Source: Desulfacinum infernum DSM 9756 (lineage in GTDB: Bacteria > Desulfobacterota > Syntrophobacteria > Syntrophobacterales > DSM-9756). From it: 64,000 nt of DNA. Each line of letters starts with the position of its first letter. Positions within the stretch are counted from its first letter, which is position 1. Positions 8,394 through 20,503 of this stretch are shown in pieces. Made by a program: the position numbers and the translations under genes. A model generated the notes under the pieces. That model saw only the letters and a program-made list of their open reading frames with translations. It had not been told where the DNA came from and ran no database searches. The stretch is from positions 62,001 through 126,000 of the forward strand of contig NZ_FQVB01000008.1 in the NCBI RefSeq assembly GCF_900129305.1, read 5' to 3'.

Positions 8394-8607
8394 GGAGCTC
8401 GCACGAGGATGCCCCCTCGCCTCAAGAGGCCGGGTATTTCCGTTCTGTTGGTAGCCGCAAGGCTTCAACCCCCGGGAGAGTGCCATCCTAGCCCCATGAA
8501 GCGGCAGGCCGTACCCGATGGCTTATGCGACGTCCGGGGGCTCTGCAGTTCCATAGGGCTGCGTTAGGGGAAAAGCGGACATCCCCGGCGTTTTCGGACA
8601 AGCTTTC
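8394..8607 (-). repeat. Family A MITE-like repeat, copy 2
   Basis: The left end GGAGCTCGCACGAGGATG matches the left end at 54311 (GGAGTCTGTTCGAGGATG), both followed by CTCAAGAGGCCGGG or a close variant. A degenerate hairpin GGTAGCCGCAAGGCTTCAAC lies inside and the right end is GTTTTCGGACAAGCTTTC. Confidence 0.7.
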
Positions 8608-8676
8608 AAGGAGCGGGCCTGAGACAAAGTCGTTCCGGTCCCGAAAACGAAGCCTTCGTTGTTGGGCGCCGGCTCT

Positions 8677-8839
8677 AGGAGCTTGTCTGAAAATGGCTGG
8701 GTTGCCTCCTTCATCGTCCATCTGTCCCCCCCGCGCAAGCGTGTGTCCATAAGTTGCCGAAAATCATGGATCCCCGCTTTCGCGGGGATGACGAAGGGGC
8801 GTTGAAGGGCGCAGACTACCCGTTGTCGGACAGCCTCCT
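8677..8839. repeat. Family A-type repeat, copy 3 (short, different interior)
   Basis: The ends AGGAGCTTGTCTGAAAA and TTGTCGGACAGCCTCCT are the best inverted pair in the window. The interior lacks the two usual hairpins and instead holds ATCCCCGCTTTCGCGGGGAT, suggesting a deletion derivative or a replaced core. Confidence 0.7.
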
Positions 8840-8874
8840 AGCGCTGTAAGGATGCAACGAACGGGGGAGGGGCA

Positions 8875-10152
8875 ATGAAGGTTCTTGTCGCCACATACGG
8901 ATCCCGCGGGGACGTGCAGCCCTACGTGGCCCTGGGAAAAGGACTGCAGGCGGCGGGCCATGAAGTGATTGTGGCCACGAGCGAGCGTTTCCGGGACTTT
9001 GTGGTCGCCCACGGGCTTCCGTATGGTTTTTTGAGCGACAAACTCCTGGCGATCATCGATACGGATCTGGGGCGCACGCTCATGGAAACTACGGACAACC
9101 TTTTCCAGGTTGCCCGGCGCCTCGTGGGCATGGCCCGGCAGGTCGGTCCCCTCCAGCGGACTCTCGTGCGCGATGGCTGGGTGGTCGCAAAGAGCGCGGC
9201 CCCGGATCTCATCGTCTTTCATCCCAAAGTCTTCGGTGGCCCGCACTACGCTGAGAAACTCGGTGTTCCAGCCGTCCTGGCTCTCCCCATCCCCTTGTTC
9301 GTTCCCACCGCCGCCCGTCCCAGCATGGGCTTTCCCGATCTGAACTTGGGCGGCCGATACAATCGGGCGACCTATGTCCTGACGGAAAAGGTGATGGAAT
9401 GGTCCATCCGGGGCCACGTCCGCCGTTGGCGAACCGAGCAGGGGCTCGTGCCCCATGACCATTGCAGTATCCTGAAGACCCCGCACGGCCGGCCCCTGCC
9501 GGTTCTCCATGCGGTGAGCAGGCACGTTGTGCCTCGCCCTCCCGACTGGCCCGACCAAGCGATGATGACAGGATACTGGTTCCTGGATCAGGCGGACCGA
9601 TGGCGACCGCCTGCTGAGCTCAAGCGCTTCCTCGACTCAGGCCCCCCTCCGGTCTATGTGGGCTTCGGTTCCATGGCGGGACGCTCTCCCGCGAGGATGG
9701 GGCGGATCGTGATGGAAGCGCTCGCAAAGGCGGGAGTCCGAGGGGTGGTGGCCACGGGCTGGGGGGGAGTGCGTCTGGAACGGCCGTCCTCCTCCGTGAT
9801 GGTGATCGATCAGGTGCCCCACGACTGGATCCTTCCCCGCGTGGCGGCCGCCGTGCATCACGGAGGGGCGGGAACCGTCGCGGCGACCCTCAGGGCCGGA
9901 GTGCCTTCCGTGGTGGTTCCCTTTTTCGGAGACCAGCCCTTCTGGGGGAAGCGTGTCCACGCCCTCGGCGCGGCGGCCAGACCCATACCTAGGAAAAGAC
10001 TCACGGCGGCCGGACTGGCGGCTGCGATTCGGGAAGTCCTGGACGATCCCGGCTTTCTCAGGAGGGCGCAGGAACTGGGCGAAAAGATCCGCCGGGAGAG
10101 AGGCGTTGAAAACGCGGTGCAGGCTGTCGAGAAGTTGCTGCATCAGCTGTGA
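8875..10152 (+). CDS. UDP-glycosyltransferase (GT1, sterol/macrolide glucosyltransferase-like)
   Basis: The 425-residue protein has the two-domain GT-B layout. The N-terminal acceptor domain begins MKVLVATYGSRGDVQPYVAL, the Gly-Ser-Arg-Gly-Asp-Val signature of sterol and rhamnosyl/glycopeptide GT1 enzymes. The C-terminal donor domain contains VYVGFGSMAGR, IDQVPHDWILPRVAAAVHHG, GGAGTVAATLRAGVPSVVVP and FFGDQPFWGKRVHALG, which bind the nucleotide sugar. It would transfer a sugar to a lipid or secondary metabolite. It stands alone between repeat-rich DNA on the left and minus-strand genes on the right, which leaves its acceptor unknown. A GGGGGAGGGGCA precedes the ATG. Confidence 0.88.
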   Translation: MKVLVATYGSRGDVQPYVALGKGLQAAGHEVIVATSERFRDFVVAHGLPYGFLSDKLLAIIDTDLGRTLMETTDNLFQVARRLVGMARQVGPLQRTLVRDGWVVAKSAAPDLIVFHPKVFGGPHYAEKLGVPAVLALPIPLFVPTAARPSMGFPDLNLGGRYNRATYVLTEKVMEWSIRGHVRRWRTEQGLVPHDHCSILKTPHGRPLPVLHAVSRHVVPRPPDWPDQAMMTGYWFLDQADRWRPPAELKRFLDSGPPPVYVGFGSMAGRSPARMGRIVMEALAKAGVRGVVATGWGGVRLERPSSSVMVIDQVPHDWILPRVAAAVHHGGAGTVAATLRAGVPSVVVPFFGDQPFWGKRVHALGAAARPIPRKRLTAAGLAAAIREVLDDPGFLRRAQELGEKIRRERGVENAVQAVEKLLHQL

Positions 10153-10219
10153 CAATGGGATGTGCAAGCCGTGAGACGGGGGGCGAATGATCAATCGCCC
10201 TATCGCATGGTGACCGCCT

Positions 10220-10438
10220 TCAGTCGCGCCGTTGCCTACTCTTCTGGAGCCAGCGATCGAGGGCCGGATAGCGTTGAGCTAAACGGTCCAGAAGGCGGGC
10301 CACCCAGGGGATTTCTCTTCCCAGCACCACCAGGCCCAAAGCGATGAAGAGGGCCCCCTGCAGGACCGGCAGGAAAAGCCCCGCCACGCCCAGCACCAGC
10401 AAGAGAGTTCCGGCGACGATCCGAACCGTTCTTTTCAT
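10220..10438 (-). CDS. Small two-helix membrane protein (PGPGW-like)
   Basis: The 72-residue product has two hydrophobic segments, VRIVAGTLLLVLGVAGLFLP and LQGALFIALGLVVLG, joined by a short turn and followed by a basic tail (RWLQKSRQRRD). The pattern GxxLLxxGxxGLxLPxxxG is like the small PGPGW-type membrane proteins, whose role is unknown. It starts 25 bases after the antiporter stop and is probably the last gene of the mlaA-antiporter group. Confidence 0.7.
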   Translation of the reverse strand: MKRTVRIVAGTLLLVLGVAGLFLPVLQGALFIALGLVVLGREIPWVARLLDRLAQRYPALDRWLQKSRQRRD

Positions 10439-10463
10439 GGCCCGAGGAGCTCCCGGCGGCGGC

Positions 10464-11435
10464 TCAGTGCACGAAGAGATACGTCATATAGCCCAGGTAG
10501 CCCACCACCAGGGCGCCTCCTTCCACACGATTGACCCTGCCCTGTCTTCCGGCCTTCCAGGACCGACACACGGGCCACAAGAGAAAGGTGGCCAGCAGCA
10601 TGACCGGAAAATCCCGGCGAAAGGCTTCCGGAGAAACTTGAAGCGGCATGATGGTGGCCGGAACGCCCAGGATGGCCAGGATGTTGAAAATGTTGGATCC
10701 CACCACGTTGCCCACCGCGATGTCGTCTTCCTTTTTGATGGCTCCCGCCACGGAGGTGGCCAGTTCCGGAAGACTCGTCCCCAGAGCCACCAGGGTGAGC
10801 CCGATCACCAGTTCGCTCACGCCGAAGGCCCGCGCCATACCCACACCGCCCCAGACCAGCAGCCGGCTTCCCAGGGTGAGACACACCAGGCCCATCACCA
10901 GATAAATCAGAGGCTTGCGAACGCCTTCCTTTTCCGAAGATACCGGCTTTTCAGCCGCTTCCTCCAACAGGGCGTCCACATGCCCCTGCTGAGCGGACTT
11001 TGCCATCCACCACAGGAAAAGGGCCATGCCTCCCAGCAGCAGAAGGCCTTCGAAACGGCTGAAGACCGCATCCTTGGCCATGAGCCAGGCCAGAACCGAA
11101 ACCACCACCAGCGCCGGGTATTCACGATGAAGCAAGGCGGAGTGGATCATGAGGGGGCGAAAGAGGGAAGCGGTGCCCAGGATGAGCCCGATGTTGGCGA
11201 TGTTGCTTCCCACCACGTTTCCCACCGCCACGTCCGGATGTCCCATGAAGGCGGCCGTCACGGTGATGAGCAGCTCCGGGAGCGACGTGCCGAACGAAAC
11301 CACGGTGAGTCCCACGATGATTGGAGAAATCCCCAGGCGGCGCGCCAGTCGGGCGGCCCCCTCCACGAATCGGTCCGCGCCCCACATGAGCGCCAGAATG
11401 CCGGCCGCCACGGCCGCAGCGTACAGGATCATCAA
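10464..11435 (-). CDS. Calcium/sodium antiporter (CaCA family, YrbG-like)
   Basis: The 323-residue protein has about ten membrane helices arranged as two inverted halves. Each half carries the CaCA signature: SFGTSLPELLITVTAAF with NVVGSNIANIGLILG in the first, and ALGTSLPELATSVAGA with NVVGSNIFNILAILG in the second. The paired glutamates and asparagines form the ion site in exchangers of this group. It would exchange cytoplasmic calcium for sodium or protons across the inner membrane. mlaA lies 20 bases upstream and the small membrane protein 25 bases downstream, so all three likely share a transcript; yrbG and mla genes are neighbours in E. coli as well. Confidence 0.92.
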   Translation of the reverse strand: MMILYAAAVAAGILALMWGADRFVEGAARLARRLGISPIIVGLTVVSFGTSLPELLITVTAAFMGHPDVAVGNVVGSNIANIGLILGTASLFRPLMIHSALLHREYPALVVVSVLAWLMAKDAVFSRFEGLLLLGGMALFLWWMAKSAQQGHVDALLEEAAEKPVSSEKEGVRKPLIYLVMGLVCLTLGSRLLVWGGVGMARAFGVSELVIGLTLVALGTSLPELATSVAGAIKKEDDIAVGNVVGSNIFNILAILGVPATIMPLQVSPEAFRRDFPVMLLATFLLWPVCRSWKAGRQGRVNRVEGGALVVGYLGYMTYLFVH

Positions 11436-11454
11436 GCCAGTCTCCTCCTTCGGT

Positions 11455-12225
11455 CTATTCCTTCACCTGCTTGTGCCGGTAGCTGACGTATGCATCGCGG
11501 AGCGCGATGTAGGGATCCAGGGCGGACGCCTTGAAGTCTTCGTATTCGCCCAGGCGGAGTGACGTCTTGTTGATTACCTTGACGGCCTTCACCCCCGCAT
11601 AGAGGCCGGCGGGCGGATAGAGATAGGACGTGGGATCCAGGAAGGTGTCCGCACCGAATCCCAGGGTGTCGCGGAGCGTGGACGGGCCGAAGAGCGGCCA
11701 GTTGATGTAGAGGCCGTTGCCCATGCCGTAGACGGCCAGGGTTTGCCCGAAGTCTTCCTCATGGGCCTTGAGGCCGAATTCCTGTTCCGCCGGGTCGAAC
11801 AGCCCTCCGGCCCCCAGGGTGGAGTTGAGGGCGAAGCGGGCGATCTCCACACCGCACCGATTCAGCTTGCCCTGCAACAGATTGTTCACGATGCGCACGG
11901 GCGCCAGGATGTTGTCATAGGCGTTTCGAATGGCGATGCGCACCCCCGGCGGCAGGAAGGTCCCGTACACCTTGGCCGTGGGCTTGAGAAGCCAAAAATA
12001 GAGCTTGTCGTTCACCTGGAAGAAAAAGCGGTTCATGGGCTCCAGGGGATCCGCCACCGTCACCGTCTCCTCGGCGAAGGGATCCTGGAATTCGTCGCCG
12101 GCCGCCCACGCCGCAGCCGTCCCGCCACAGGGAGCCGAAAAGGATCCGCCAAGAACCAACAAAACCGCAACGGCCAACCAGATGGCCGTACCCTTGACCT
12201 TTCCGCCGCGTCTGTCCTTGTGCAT
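11455..12225 (-). CDS. mlaA: MlaA-family outer-membrane lipid asymmetry protein (VacJ)
   Basis: The ATG at 12225 follows GGAGGAAGACA and begins with a basic stretch and the hydrophobic segment AIWLAVAVLLVLGGSFSAP, a signal peptide. The mature part shows DPLEPMNRFFFQVNDKLYFW, VRIVNNLLQGKL, RFALNSTLGAGGLFDPAE and FGQTLAVYGMGNGLYINWPL, all MlaA hallmarks. MlaA removes phospholipid from the outer leaflet of the outer membrane and passes it to the Mla pathway. A canonical lipobox is not evident (the only nearby cysteine follows SAP), so the protein may be cleaved by signal peptidase I rather than lipidated. The frame also extends upstream but without a better start. Confidence 0.9.
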   Translation of the reverse strand: MHKDRRGGKVKGTAIWLAVAVLLVLGGSFSAPCGGTAAAWAAGDEFQDPFAEETVTVADPLEPMNRFFFQVNDKLYFWLLKPTAKVYGTFLPPGVRIAIRNAYDNILAPVRIVNNLLQGKLNRCGVEIARFALNSTLGAGGLFDPAEQEFGLKAHEEDFGQTLAVYGMGNGLYINWPLFGPSTLRDTLGFGADTFLDPTSYLYPPAGLYAGVKAVKVINKTSLRLGEYEDFKASALDPYIALRDAYVSYRHKQVKE

Positions 12226-12414
12226 TGTCTTCCTCCATCTCGGGCCGGGTCGTGAACGGAAAGCCTCATCTAACGCGCCCCGCCGCAGGTTTGTCAACAG
12301 GATAACGCACCCGGTCTTTCTACCCCGGGCCCGTTTGTGATATGTGTGGACCCCACGAAGACCCGGCCGCGACAGGAACGCGCTTCACAGCGGAAACGAC
12401 GGAGGCCCGACAGA

Positions 12415-13989
12415 ATGGACCAAACGCTTTTTTCCCGGGACGACCTCAAGCAGCTTTCGGAACTGGGGATTTCGGTGGAGGAGGTGCAGCGGCAACTGGA
12501 GCTCTTTTCGAGACAGGACGTCTTTGTGGATCTTCACCGGCCCTGCACCCTGGGAGACGGCGTCATCACGGTGGACGGCGCCCTGGAAAGGGCGTGCCTG
12601 GAGGCATACCAGAGGGCGGCCAGAAGCGGCCGCTACCTGAAATTCGTGCCGGCTTCCGGTGCCGCCACCCGCATGTTCAAGGCCCTGTTCGCCGTCCTGA
12701 ATGAAGATCCCGTTCCTTCCCTGGAGCAGCTCCGGGAGCGGGCGGCCGGAGGGGACGAGGATGCGCAAGGAGTCGTGCGTTTCGTGGACCAGGCGGATCG
12801 GTTTGCTTTTTACGACGCCTGGAAGGCTTGTGCGGAGCGTCAGGGCTGGCGCCTGGAGGAGTCCTTGAGGGCCGGGGATCTGGAGCGCCCTCTCCGGACC
12901 CTGCTCACGGAAGAAGGCATGGGGCTGGGACGCCTTCCCAAGGCCCTCATTCCCTTTCACCGCTATGGCGACCACGTGCGTACGGCTCTGGAAGAACACC
13001 TGGCGGAGGCGGCCGAATACGTTCGGGATGCCGACGGGGTCTGCCGGATCCATTTCACGGTCAGCCCGGAACACGAGGATCTCTTCCGGGATCACGTGGA
13101 GAAGGTGCGGTTCCTCCACGAGCGCCGTCTGGATACGGGATACGTCATCGGCCTTTCCCACCAGAGTCCGTCCACCAACACCATCGCCGTGGACGATCAT
13201 AACAGGCCCTTTCGGGATTCCCGAGGCCGCCTGGTGTTCCGACCGGCGGGGCACGGCGCGCTCCTTCAAAACCTTGCGAGCTTGAACGGGGACCTGGTCT
13301 ACATCAAGAACATCGACAACGTGGTGCCCGATCACCTGAAAGGGGAGACCATCCGCTGGAAGCGGATCCTGGGGGGGCTTGCGGTTCTGATTCAGAGACG
13401 CGTGCATGGGCACATCAAGCGGCTGCGGGCTGGCGCGTCCCGAAGCGCCGTGGAGGATGCCCGCCGGTTCGTCCAGGAAACCTTCTGGGGGGTGCCCTGT
13501 TCCATCGGCGGGTCCCTTTCGGCCCAGAGGGATCTGCTCCTGGATGCCTTGGACCGCCCCGTGCGGGTGTGCGGCATGGTGCGAAACGTGGGGGAGCCGG
13601 GCGGAGGTCCCTTCTGGGTGCGCAACGGCAAGGGGCGTATCCTGGTCCAAATCGTGGAAAAAGCGCAGGTGAACATGGCCGATCCCAAGCAGCGGGCCAT
13701 CTGGAGCCGCTCCACCCACTTCAACCCCGTGGATCTGGTCTGCGCCCTTCGCGACCCGGACGGCAAGCCCTACGACCTGAAAAGGTACGTGGATCCCAGC
13801 GCGGTGATCATCACCCGGAAGTCCCTGGACGGAAGGCCCCTGAAGGCGTTGGAGCGCCCAGGCTTGTGGAACGGTTCCATGGCCTTTTGGAACACCCTGA
13901 TGGTGGAGGTGCCGACCATCACCTTCAACCCGGTCAAGACGGTGCTGGATCTCTTGCGGCCGGAACACCAGCCGCCCGCCCGCCCTTAA
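12415..13989 (+). CDS. DUF4301 family protein
   Basis: The ATG at 12415 has GGAGG 8 bases upstream; the frame is open further but the homology starts here, giving 524 residues. It begins [20 protein letters not shown], followed by [16 protein letters not shown] and [16 protein letters not shown], the latter resembling the nucleotide-sugar pyrophosphorylase-like loop of DUF4301 proteins. Later blocks include [37 protein letters not shown] and [15 protein letters not shown]. The family is common in Bacteroidetes and deltaproteobacteria, and its role is unsettled. It is divergent from mlaA and only 26 bases before the NifA-like regulator. Confidence 0.85.
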   Translation: MDQTLFSRDDLKQLSELGISVEEVQRQLELFSRQDVFVDLHRPCTLGDGVITVDGALERACLEAYQRAARSGRYLKFVPASGAATRMFKALFAVLNEDPVPSLEQLRERAAGGDEDAQGVVRFVDQADRFAFYDAWKACAERQGWRLEESLRAGDLERPLRTLLTEEGMGLGRLPKALIPFHRYGDHVRTALEEHLAEAAEYVRDADGVCRIHFTVSPEHEDLFRDHVEKVRFLHERRLDTGYVIGLSHQSPSTNTIAVDDHNRPFRDSRGRLVFRPAGHGALLQNLASLNGDLVYIKNIDNVVPDHLKGETIRWKRILGGLAVLIQRRVHGHIKRLRAGASRSAVEDARRFVQETFWGVPCSIGGSLSAQRDLLLDALDRPVRVCGMVRNVGEPGGGPFWVRNGKGRILVQIVEKAQVNMADPKQRAIWSRSTHFNPVDLVCALRDPDGKPYDLKRYVDPSAVIITRKSLDGRPLKALERPGLWNGSMAFWNTLMVEVPTITFNPVKTVLDLLRPEHQPPARP

Positions 13990-14015
13990 AGGAAGGACTC
14001 CATTCGAAAAGGCCC

Positions 14016-15539
14016 ATGAAAGAGAAATATACGCTGGAAGAACTGGAGGCGCTCCACGAGATCGCCCGGACTCTGGCAAGACCCGACGACATCAAGGAGC
14101 AGTTGCGAGGCGTGCTGGAGATTTTGAGCGATCGGCTGGGCATGGAACGGGGCATGATCTCCATCCTGGATGCCCGTACGGGCGAAGCCTGGCTGGACGT
14201 AGCCCGGGGTGTGGACGTGCGAGCGGGAAGCGTCATCTACCGGCCCGGGGAAGGCATTACGGGCAAGGTGGCTCAGACCGGCCGCCCGCTGGCCATTGCC
14301 AACCTGGGCGAGGAAACCCACTTTCTGGACCGGACGGGCGCCCGCAAGAAACTGGACCGAAAGGAGCTGGCCTTCCTGTGCGTGCCCATCTTCCACCAGG
14401 GACGGGTGGTGGGGGTTCTTTCCGCGGACAAGCTGAGCCGGAACGTGGCGGACCTGGGCCGGGAGGTGGCGCTGCTGAGCGCCGTGGCGGAGCTGCTGGG
14501 CAAGGGGGTCCATTTCCGTGCCGTGGAGGAGGAAAACAGAAGGCTCCGGAGCCTGCTGGCCGAAGCCCGTCGCCCCAAGACCCAGATCCTCGGGCGGTCC
14601 AAGGTGATTCGGGACGTCCTGCGATTGATCGACCAGGTAGCGGACACCAACACCACCGTGCTCATCCACGGGGAAACCGGTACGGGCAAGGAGCTGGTGG
14701 CCCAGGCCATTCATGACAACAGCCGCCGCAGCAAGGGGCCGCTGGTCCGGGTCAACTGCGCCGCCATGCCCGACACGCTGCTGGAAAGCGAACTGTTCGG
14801 GCATGAAAAGGGGGCCTTCACCGGGGCGGTCACCCGGAGGCGGGGACGGTTCGAGGAGGCCCAGGGAGGCACCATTTTCCTGGACGAGGTGGGAGAGCTT
14901 TCCCCCGTGGCCCAGGCCAAGCTCCTTCGCGTGCTCCAGGAACGGGAGTTCCAGCCTCTGGGTTCGTCCCGCACCGTGAAGGTGGACGTGCGGGTGGTGG
15001 CGGCCACCAACCGGGACCTGGAACAAGAAGTGGCCAAGGGGCGGTTCCGCTCGGACCTTTACTACCGCCTGAACGTCTTCCCCATCTTCCTGCCTCCCCT
15101 TCGGGACCGCGGTCCCGACATTCTGCTGCTGGCCGATTACTTCGTGGTGAAGTATGCGGAGCAGTTCGGCAAATCGGTCAAGCGCATTTCCACTCCCGCC
15201 ATCGACCTGCTCATGGCCTACCACTGGCCGGGCAACGTCCGTGAGCTCGAAAATTGCATGGAAAGAGCGGTGGTACTCGCTTCCGGCGATGCCATCGAGG
15301 CCCGTCACCTGCCGCCGACCCTGCAGATGAAGCCCGCGGAGCTTCGCTCCCGGTCCCGGGGGAAGCTGGAGGCACTGGTGGGGGCCTACGAGCGGGATCT
15401 CATCGTGGAGGCGCTCAAAGATGCCCAGGGCAACCAGTCCCAGGCGGCACGGCTGCTGGGTACCACCAAGCGGATCATCCAGTACAAGGTGCAAAAGTAC
15501 GGCATCGATCCCAAGCGCTTCCGGGACCGGTCCGTGTGA
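14016..15539 (+). CDS. NifA-like sigma-54-dependent activator (GAF-AAA-HTH)
   Basis: The 507-residue protein has an N-terminal GAF domain (about residues 20-165), a central AAA+ domain and a Fis-type helix-turn-helix. The AAA+ part shows Walker [10 protein letters not shown], the sigma-54 contact loop GAFTGA at 266-271, Walker [13 protein letters not shown] and [20 protein letters not shown]. The C-terminus, [20 protein letters not shown], is very like the NifA DNA-binding end. Such proteins activate -24/-12 promoters, and one is present upstream of glnA in this window. Its place at the head of nadE, glnB, glnD and glnA suggests it controls nitrogen assimilation; nif genes themselves are not in view, so I do not assign nifA. 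Confidence 0.88.
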   Translation: MKEKYTLEELEALHEIARTLARPDDIKEQLRGVLEILSDRLGMERGMISILDARTGEAWLDVARGVDVRAGSVIYRPGEGITGKVAQTGRPLAIANLGEETHFLDRTGARKKLDRKELAFLCVPIFHQGRVVGVLSADKLSRNVADLGREVALLSAVAELLGKGVHFRAVEEENRRLRSLLAEARRPKTQILGRSKVIRDVLRLIDQVADTNTTVLIHGETGTGKELVAQAIHDNSRRSKGPLVRVNCAAMPDTLLESELFGHEKGAFTGAVTRRRGRFEEAQGGTIFLDEVGELSPVAQAKLLRVLQEREFQPLGSSRTVKVDVRVVAATNRDLEQEVAKGRFRSDLYYRLNVFPIFLPPLRDRGPDILLLADYFVVKYAEQFGKSVKRISTPAIDLLMAYHWPGNVRELENCMERAVVLASGDAIEARHLPPTLQMKPAELRSRSRGKLEALVGAYERDLIVEALKDAQGNQSQAARLLGTTKRIIQYKVQKYGIDPKRFRDRSV

Positions 15540-15552
15540 GGCAAAAAGAGCC

Positions 15553-17536
<1,984 letters not shown>

Positions 17537-17792
17537 GCGGAGTCCGACAAGATCGTTCCGGCTCCAGGTACCGTGGAATTTGGGCACTTTTCGTAGCCGC
17601 GGGGCTTCAGCCCTGCGGGATTGGCGGGCGGGGATAAACCCCGCCCCTACCCAGATTGCCGGCGGTGAGGGTTTTCTGTAGGGGCGTTTCGCGGACCACC
17701 CCTACCAAAACCTTCGTAAAGGCGGGCTTTTCGCCCGCCCGTCGAAACCGTTCGACCTTCACAACGGCTCAGTCCCGAAACGGGGAACTTCC
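17537..17792. repeat. Mosaic of repeat pieces between glnB and glnD
   Basis: This gap contains GACAAGATCGTTCCGG (also near 8622 and 20504), one internal hairpin of family A (CGTAGCCGCGGGGCTTCAGC near 17594), then hairpins GGCGGGGATAAACCCCGCC, GGGGCGTTTCGCGGACCACC and GGCGGGCTTTTCGCCCGCC. No gene is supported. Confidence 0.65.
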
Positions 17793-20393
17793 ATGAACTT
17801 GAATGCATCCGCCGCTGTCTTTACCGGTCTCAGATCGCTGCGAGAGGAATTCGCCGAACTGTGCGCCCGGGATGTGCCCGGCGTTACGGCCGCCCGAACC
17901 TACGCCCGCGGGGTTCTGGAGGCCCTGAAGGAGGCCGTGGGGCCGCGGATCGAGTCTTCCGGAGGCTGGTTCCTGGCGGCGGTGGGCGGCTTCGGGCGCG
18001 GGGAACTGAGCTTCGTCTCCGACCTGGATCTTCTTTTCCTCTACAAGCGCCGCCTGCCTCAACGCATGGAAGCGCTGGTGCGCGACGTCATCTACGGCCT
18101 GTGGGATTCCGAATTCGAGGTGGGACATTCCACCCTGTCCCAGGCCGGATTGAAAAAGCTCATGGCCGACGATTTCAGCGCCCAGACCACGAACCTGGAG
18201 GCGCACTTCATCGCCGGGGACGAAGCGTTTTTCCGATCCTGGAGAGAGGACCTGGTGCGGTCCTTCGGGGTGCGCAAGCGCTTTCGGTTCCTGGAACGGC
18301 TCAAGGAATTCCGATCCCAGCGGGCGCGGCAATACGGGGAGAGCACTTACCTCTTGGAGCCCCATATCAAGGAAGGCTTGGGGGGCTTGAGGGATCTGCA
18401 CAGTATCCGCTGGATCGGCACGGTCTTCCTGGGCGATTCGTCCCGGGATCGGATGGTGGCTGAAGGGTGGCTGTCTCCGGAAGAAGCCCTGTGGCTGGAG
18501 AAGGCCGAAGACTTTCTGTGGCGCGTACGCCTGCAGCTCCACCGCGCGAACCGGCGGCGCCAGGACCAGCTTCTGCTCACGGACCAGGAAAACCTGGCCC
18601 ATCGACTGGGCTTTCTGGACGGGACCGAGGGATCCGCCGTGGAGGCTTTCATGCGGCTCTACTACCGGCATACCGCCCGCGTGCGCCGCATTGCCGCGTT
18701 TCTGGTGGACCGCCTGGAACACGACAAGGACCGTCGAAGCCGGCGTCGGCGCAAGGTGATCCTCCCGGGACCTCTCCTGCTGGAAGGAGACCACCTGTTT
18801 TTCGTGGAGCCGGAACGGATCCCCGAGGATCCCTCCATCATCATGACGCTCTTTTGGGAAGCGGCCTGCAAAGGGGCCCATTTTCACCATCGCACCGGCC
18901 AGATCGTCCGGGAGAACCTGAATCACGTGAACGATGCGGTCCGAACGGATCCCCTGACCGTGGAGCGCTTCTTCTTCATCCTGCTCCACCCCCAAAAGGC
19001 CTTTCCGATCCTCAAGATCATGATGGAAACGGGGTTCCTGCAGACCTTTCTGCCGGAGCTGGCCCCGGTGCGCTACCGGGTCCAACACGATGTCTACCAC
19101 CTGTACACGGTGGATGAGCACCTGCTGAGAACCGTCCTGGAACTTCACCGGCTGGAGGCCGGCGAGGATTCCCTGGCGCCTCAGGTCCAGCTGGCGTCCC
19201 TCTTTTCCGAGATCCACCACAAACGGGTGCTCTACCTGGCTGGCCTGATCCATGACATCGGCAAGGGGGCGGGCAAGAATCATTCGGTGCGCGGTGCCGA
19301 CATGTCCCGGGATCTGGCCGTGCGGTTGGGCCTGGATCCCGAAGAGCGGGAACTGTTGGAGTTTCTCGTGCGCAACCACCTCCTGCTGGCCGAGACGGCC
19401 CTCAAGAGGGACTTGAGCGACGAAAAGCCCATCCTCCGGTGCGCCATGCGCGTGGTGGACCGGGAGCGCCTGCGCCTGCTCTACCTCCTCACGGTGGCCG
19501 ACTCCAGAGCCACGGGCCCCGGAGCATGGAACACGTGGCGCGCGTCGCTTCTCCATGAGCTCTTCATCAAGGTGGATCGCATCCTGGAGAGGGGGGACTG
19601 GAGGCCGGAAGATGCTCAGTCCCGCGCGGAGGCCGTGCAGCGGTTGGTTCTGGAACTCTGCGAAGAGGCCCACAGACCCCGGGTGGAACAGTGGCTCGAG
19701 AGCCTCTCCCTGAGATACCTTCTTTCCCAGGATCCGGAGGACATCCTTCGCCACTTCCACATGGAAATGCGGGTGCCGCGGGAGCCCCTCGTCCTGGAGG
19801 CCCGTCCCCTGGAAGAGGAGCTCTGGCAGGTGACCGTGACGTGTCCGGACCGCCCCGGTCTCTTCGCCACCATCACGGGGGTTCTGTGGCTCCACGGCTG
19901 CAACATTCTCTCGGCGGATATCTTCACCCGGGAAAGGGGCATCGCCCTGGATGTGCTCACCGTGGAAAACATCCCGGATCCCCTGCATCCCCAGGAGGTC
20001 TGGGAACGGGTGTCCAGGGACCTGGCGCAATGCCTGAAGGATGCGGATCACCTGAAGTCTCTGATTCGCCGGTACCAGCCCGTCATCTCCAGGAAAAAAG
20101 CCGCGGTGCCTCGCAAGAAGGACCGGGTGATCCTGGACGAGAGCGCTTCGGACTTTTACACGGTCATCGAAGTCTATACCTGGGACCGGCCGGGCGTTCT
20201 CCACGCCGTCACACAGACCCTTTTCGAGCTGGGTCTCACCATTCAGCTGGCCAAGATCTCCACCCCCGGCGCCCAGGTGGTGGACGTCTTCTATGTGACC
20301 AACCTGGACGGGGAGAAGATCCAGAGCCCCGAGCACCACACGGAGATCGAAACCCGCCTTCTGGAATGCCTCCAGCGGTGGCAGGGCGGATGA
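17793..20393 (+). CDS. glnD: [Protein-PII] uridylyltransferase / uridylyl-removing enzyme
   Basis: The 866-residue product has four parts. The nucleotidyltransferase site is VGGFGRGELSFVSDLDLLFL near residue 70. The uridylyl-removing HD domain appears as LYLAGLIHDIGKGAGKNHSV near residue 485. Two C-terminal ACT domains bind glutamine, starting around VTVTCPDRPGLFATITGVLW and VIEVYTWDRPGVLHAVTQTL. GlnD adds UMP to PII when glutamine is low and removes it when glutamine is high. The length is normal for the family. It sits between its substrate gene glnB and glnA. Confidence 0.96.
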   Translation: MNLNASAAVFTGLRSLREEFAELCARDVPGVTAARTYARGVLEALKEAVGPRIESSGGWFLAAVGGFGRGELSFVSDLDLLFLYKRRLPQRMEALVRDVIYGLWDSEFEVGHSTLSQAGLKKLMADDFSAQTTNLEAHFIAGDEAFFRSWREDLVRSFGVRKRFRFLERLKEFRSQRARQYGESTYLLEPHIKEGLGGLRDLHSIRWIGTVFLGDSSRDRMVAEGWLSPEEALWLEKAEDFLWRVRLQLHRANRRRQDQLLLTDQENLAHRLGFLDGTEGSAVEAFMRLYYRHTARVRRIAAFLVDRLEHDKDRRSRRRRKVILPGPLLLEGDHLFFVEPERIPEDPSIIMTLFWEAACKGAHFHHRTGQIVRENLNHVNDAVRTDPLTVERFFFILLHPQKAFPILKIMMETGFLQTFLPELAPVRYRVQHDVYHLYTVDEHLLRTVLELHRLEAGEDSLAPQVQLASLFSEIHHKRVLYLAGLIHDIGKGAGKNHSVRGADMSRDLAVRLGLDPEERELLEFLVRNHLLLAETALKRDLSDEKPILRCAMRVVDRERLRLLYLLTVADSRATGPGAWNTWRASLLHELFIKVDRILERGDWRPEDAQSRAEAVQRLVLELCEEAHRPRVEQWLESLSLRYLLSQDPEDILRHFHMEMRVPREPLVLEARPLEEELWQVTVTCPDRPGLFATITGVLWLHGCNILSADIFTRERGIALDVLTVENIPDPLHPQEVWERVSRDLAQCLKDADHLKSLIRRYQPVISRKKAAVPRKKDRVILDESASDFYTVIEVYTWDRPGVLHAVTQTLFELGLTIQLAKISTPGAQVVDVFYVTNLDGEKIQSPEHHTEIETRLLECLQRWQGG

Positions 20394-20503
20394 TACAAAA
20401 TTGTCGTTTTCAGGGCGGCTCCGACCGTTGCGGTCCAACGGGTCGGCGACGAGTGGGGGAGATGGGAACAGCCGCGGGAGGTTCCGCGGGGCTTGCCGGA
20501 AAG

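Larger units (their letters stand above)
8384..8874. other. Gene-free stretch with two family A repeats
   Basis: These 491 bases carry a full family A element (8394-8607), a linker including GACAAAGTCGTTCCGG (also seen in variant form near 17550 and 20504), and a shorter family A element (8677-8839). Short open frames here are accidental. Confidence 0.65.

Noticed and set aside
6104-8425. Very long minus-strand open frame (773 codons) opposite hemC and cobA-hemD
   Set aside because: It is the mirror of GC-rich codon bias: its translation has no family features and is rich in Gly, His, Pro and Arg, while both plus-strand genes are certain.
8488-8752. Small overlapping frames in the gap before the GT1 gene
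   Set aside because: They lie inside family A repeats; several frames are open because of base composition.
12337-12414. Upstream start for the DUF4301 gene
   Set aside because: The added residues are Arg-rich and without homology, while the ATG at 12415 has GGAGG at the right distance.
14016-15539. Calling the activator nifA and the region a nitrogen-fixation locus
   Set aside because: No nifHDK or other nif gene is in the window and no TGT-N10-ACA site was found; the neighbours are ammonium-assimilation genes.
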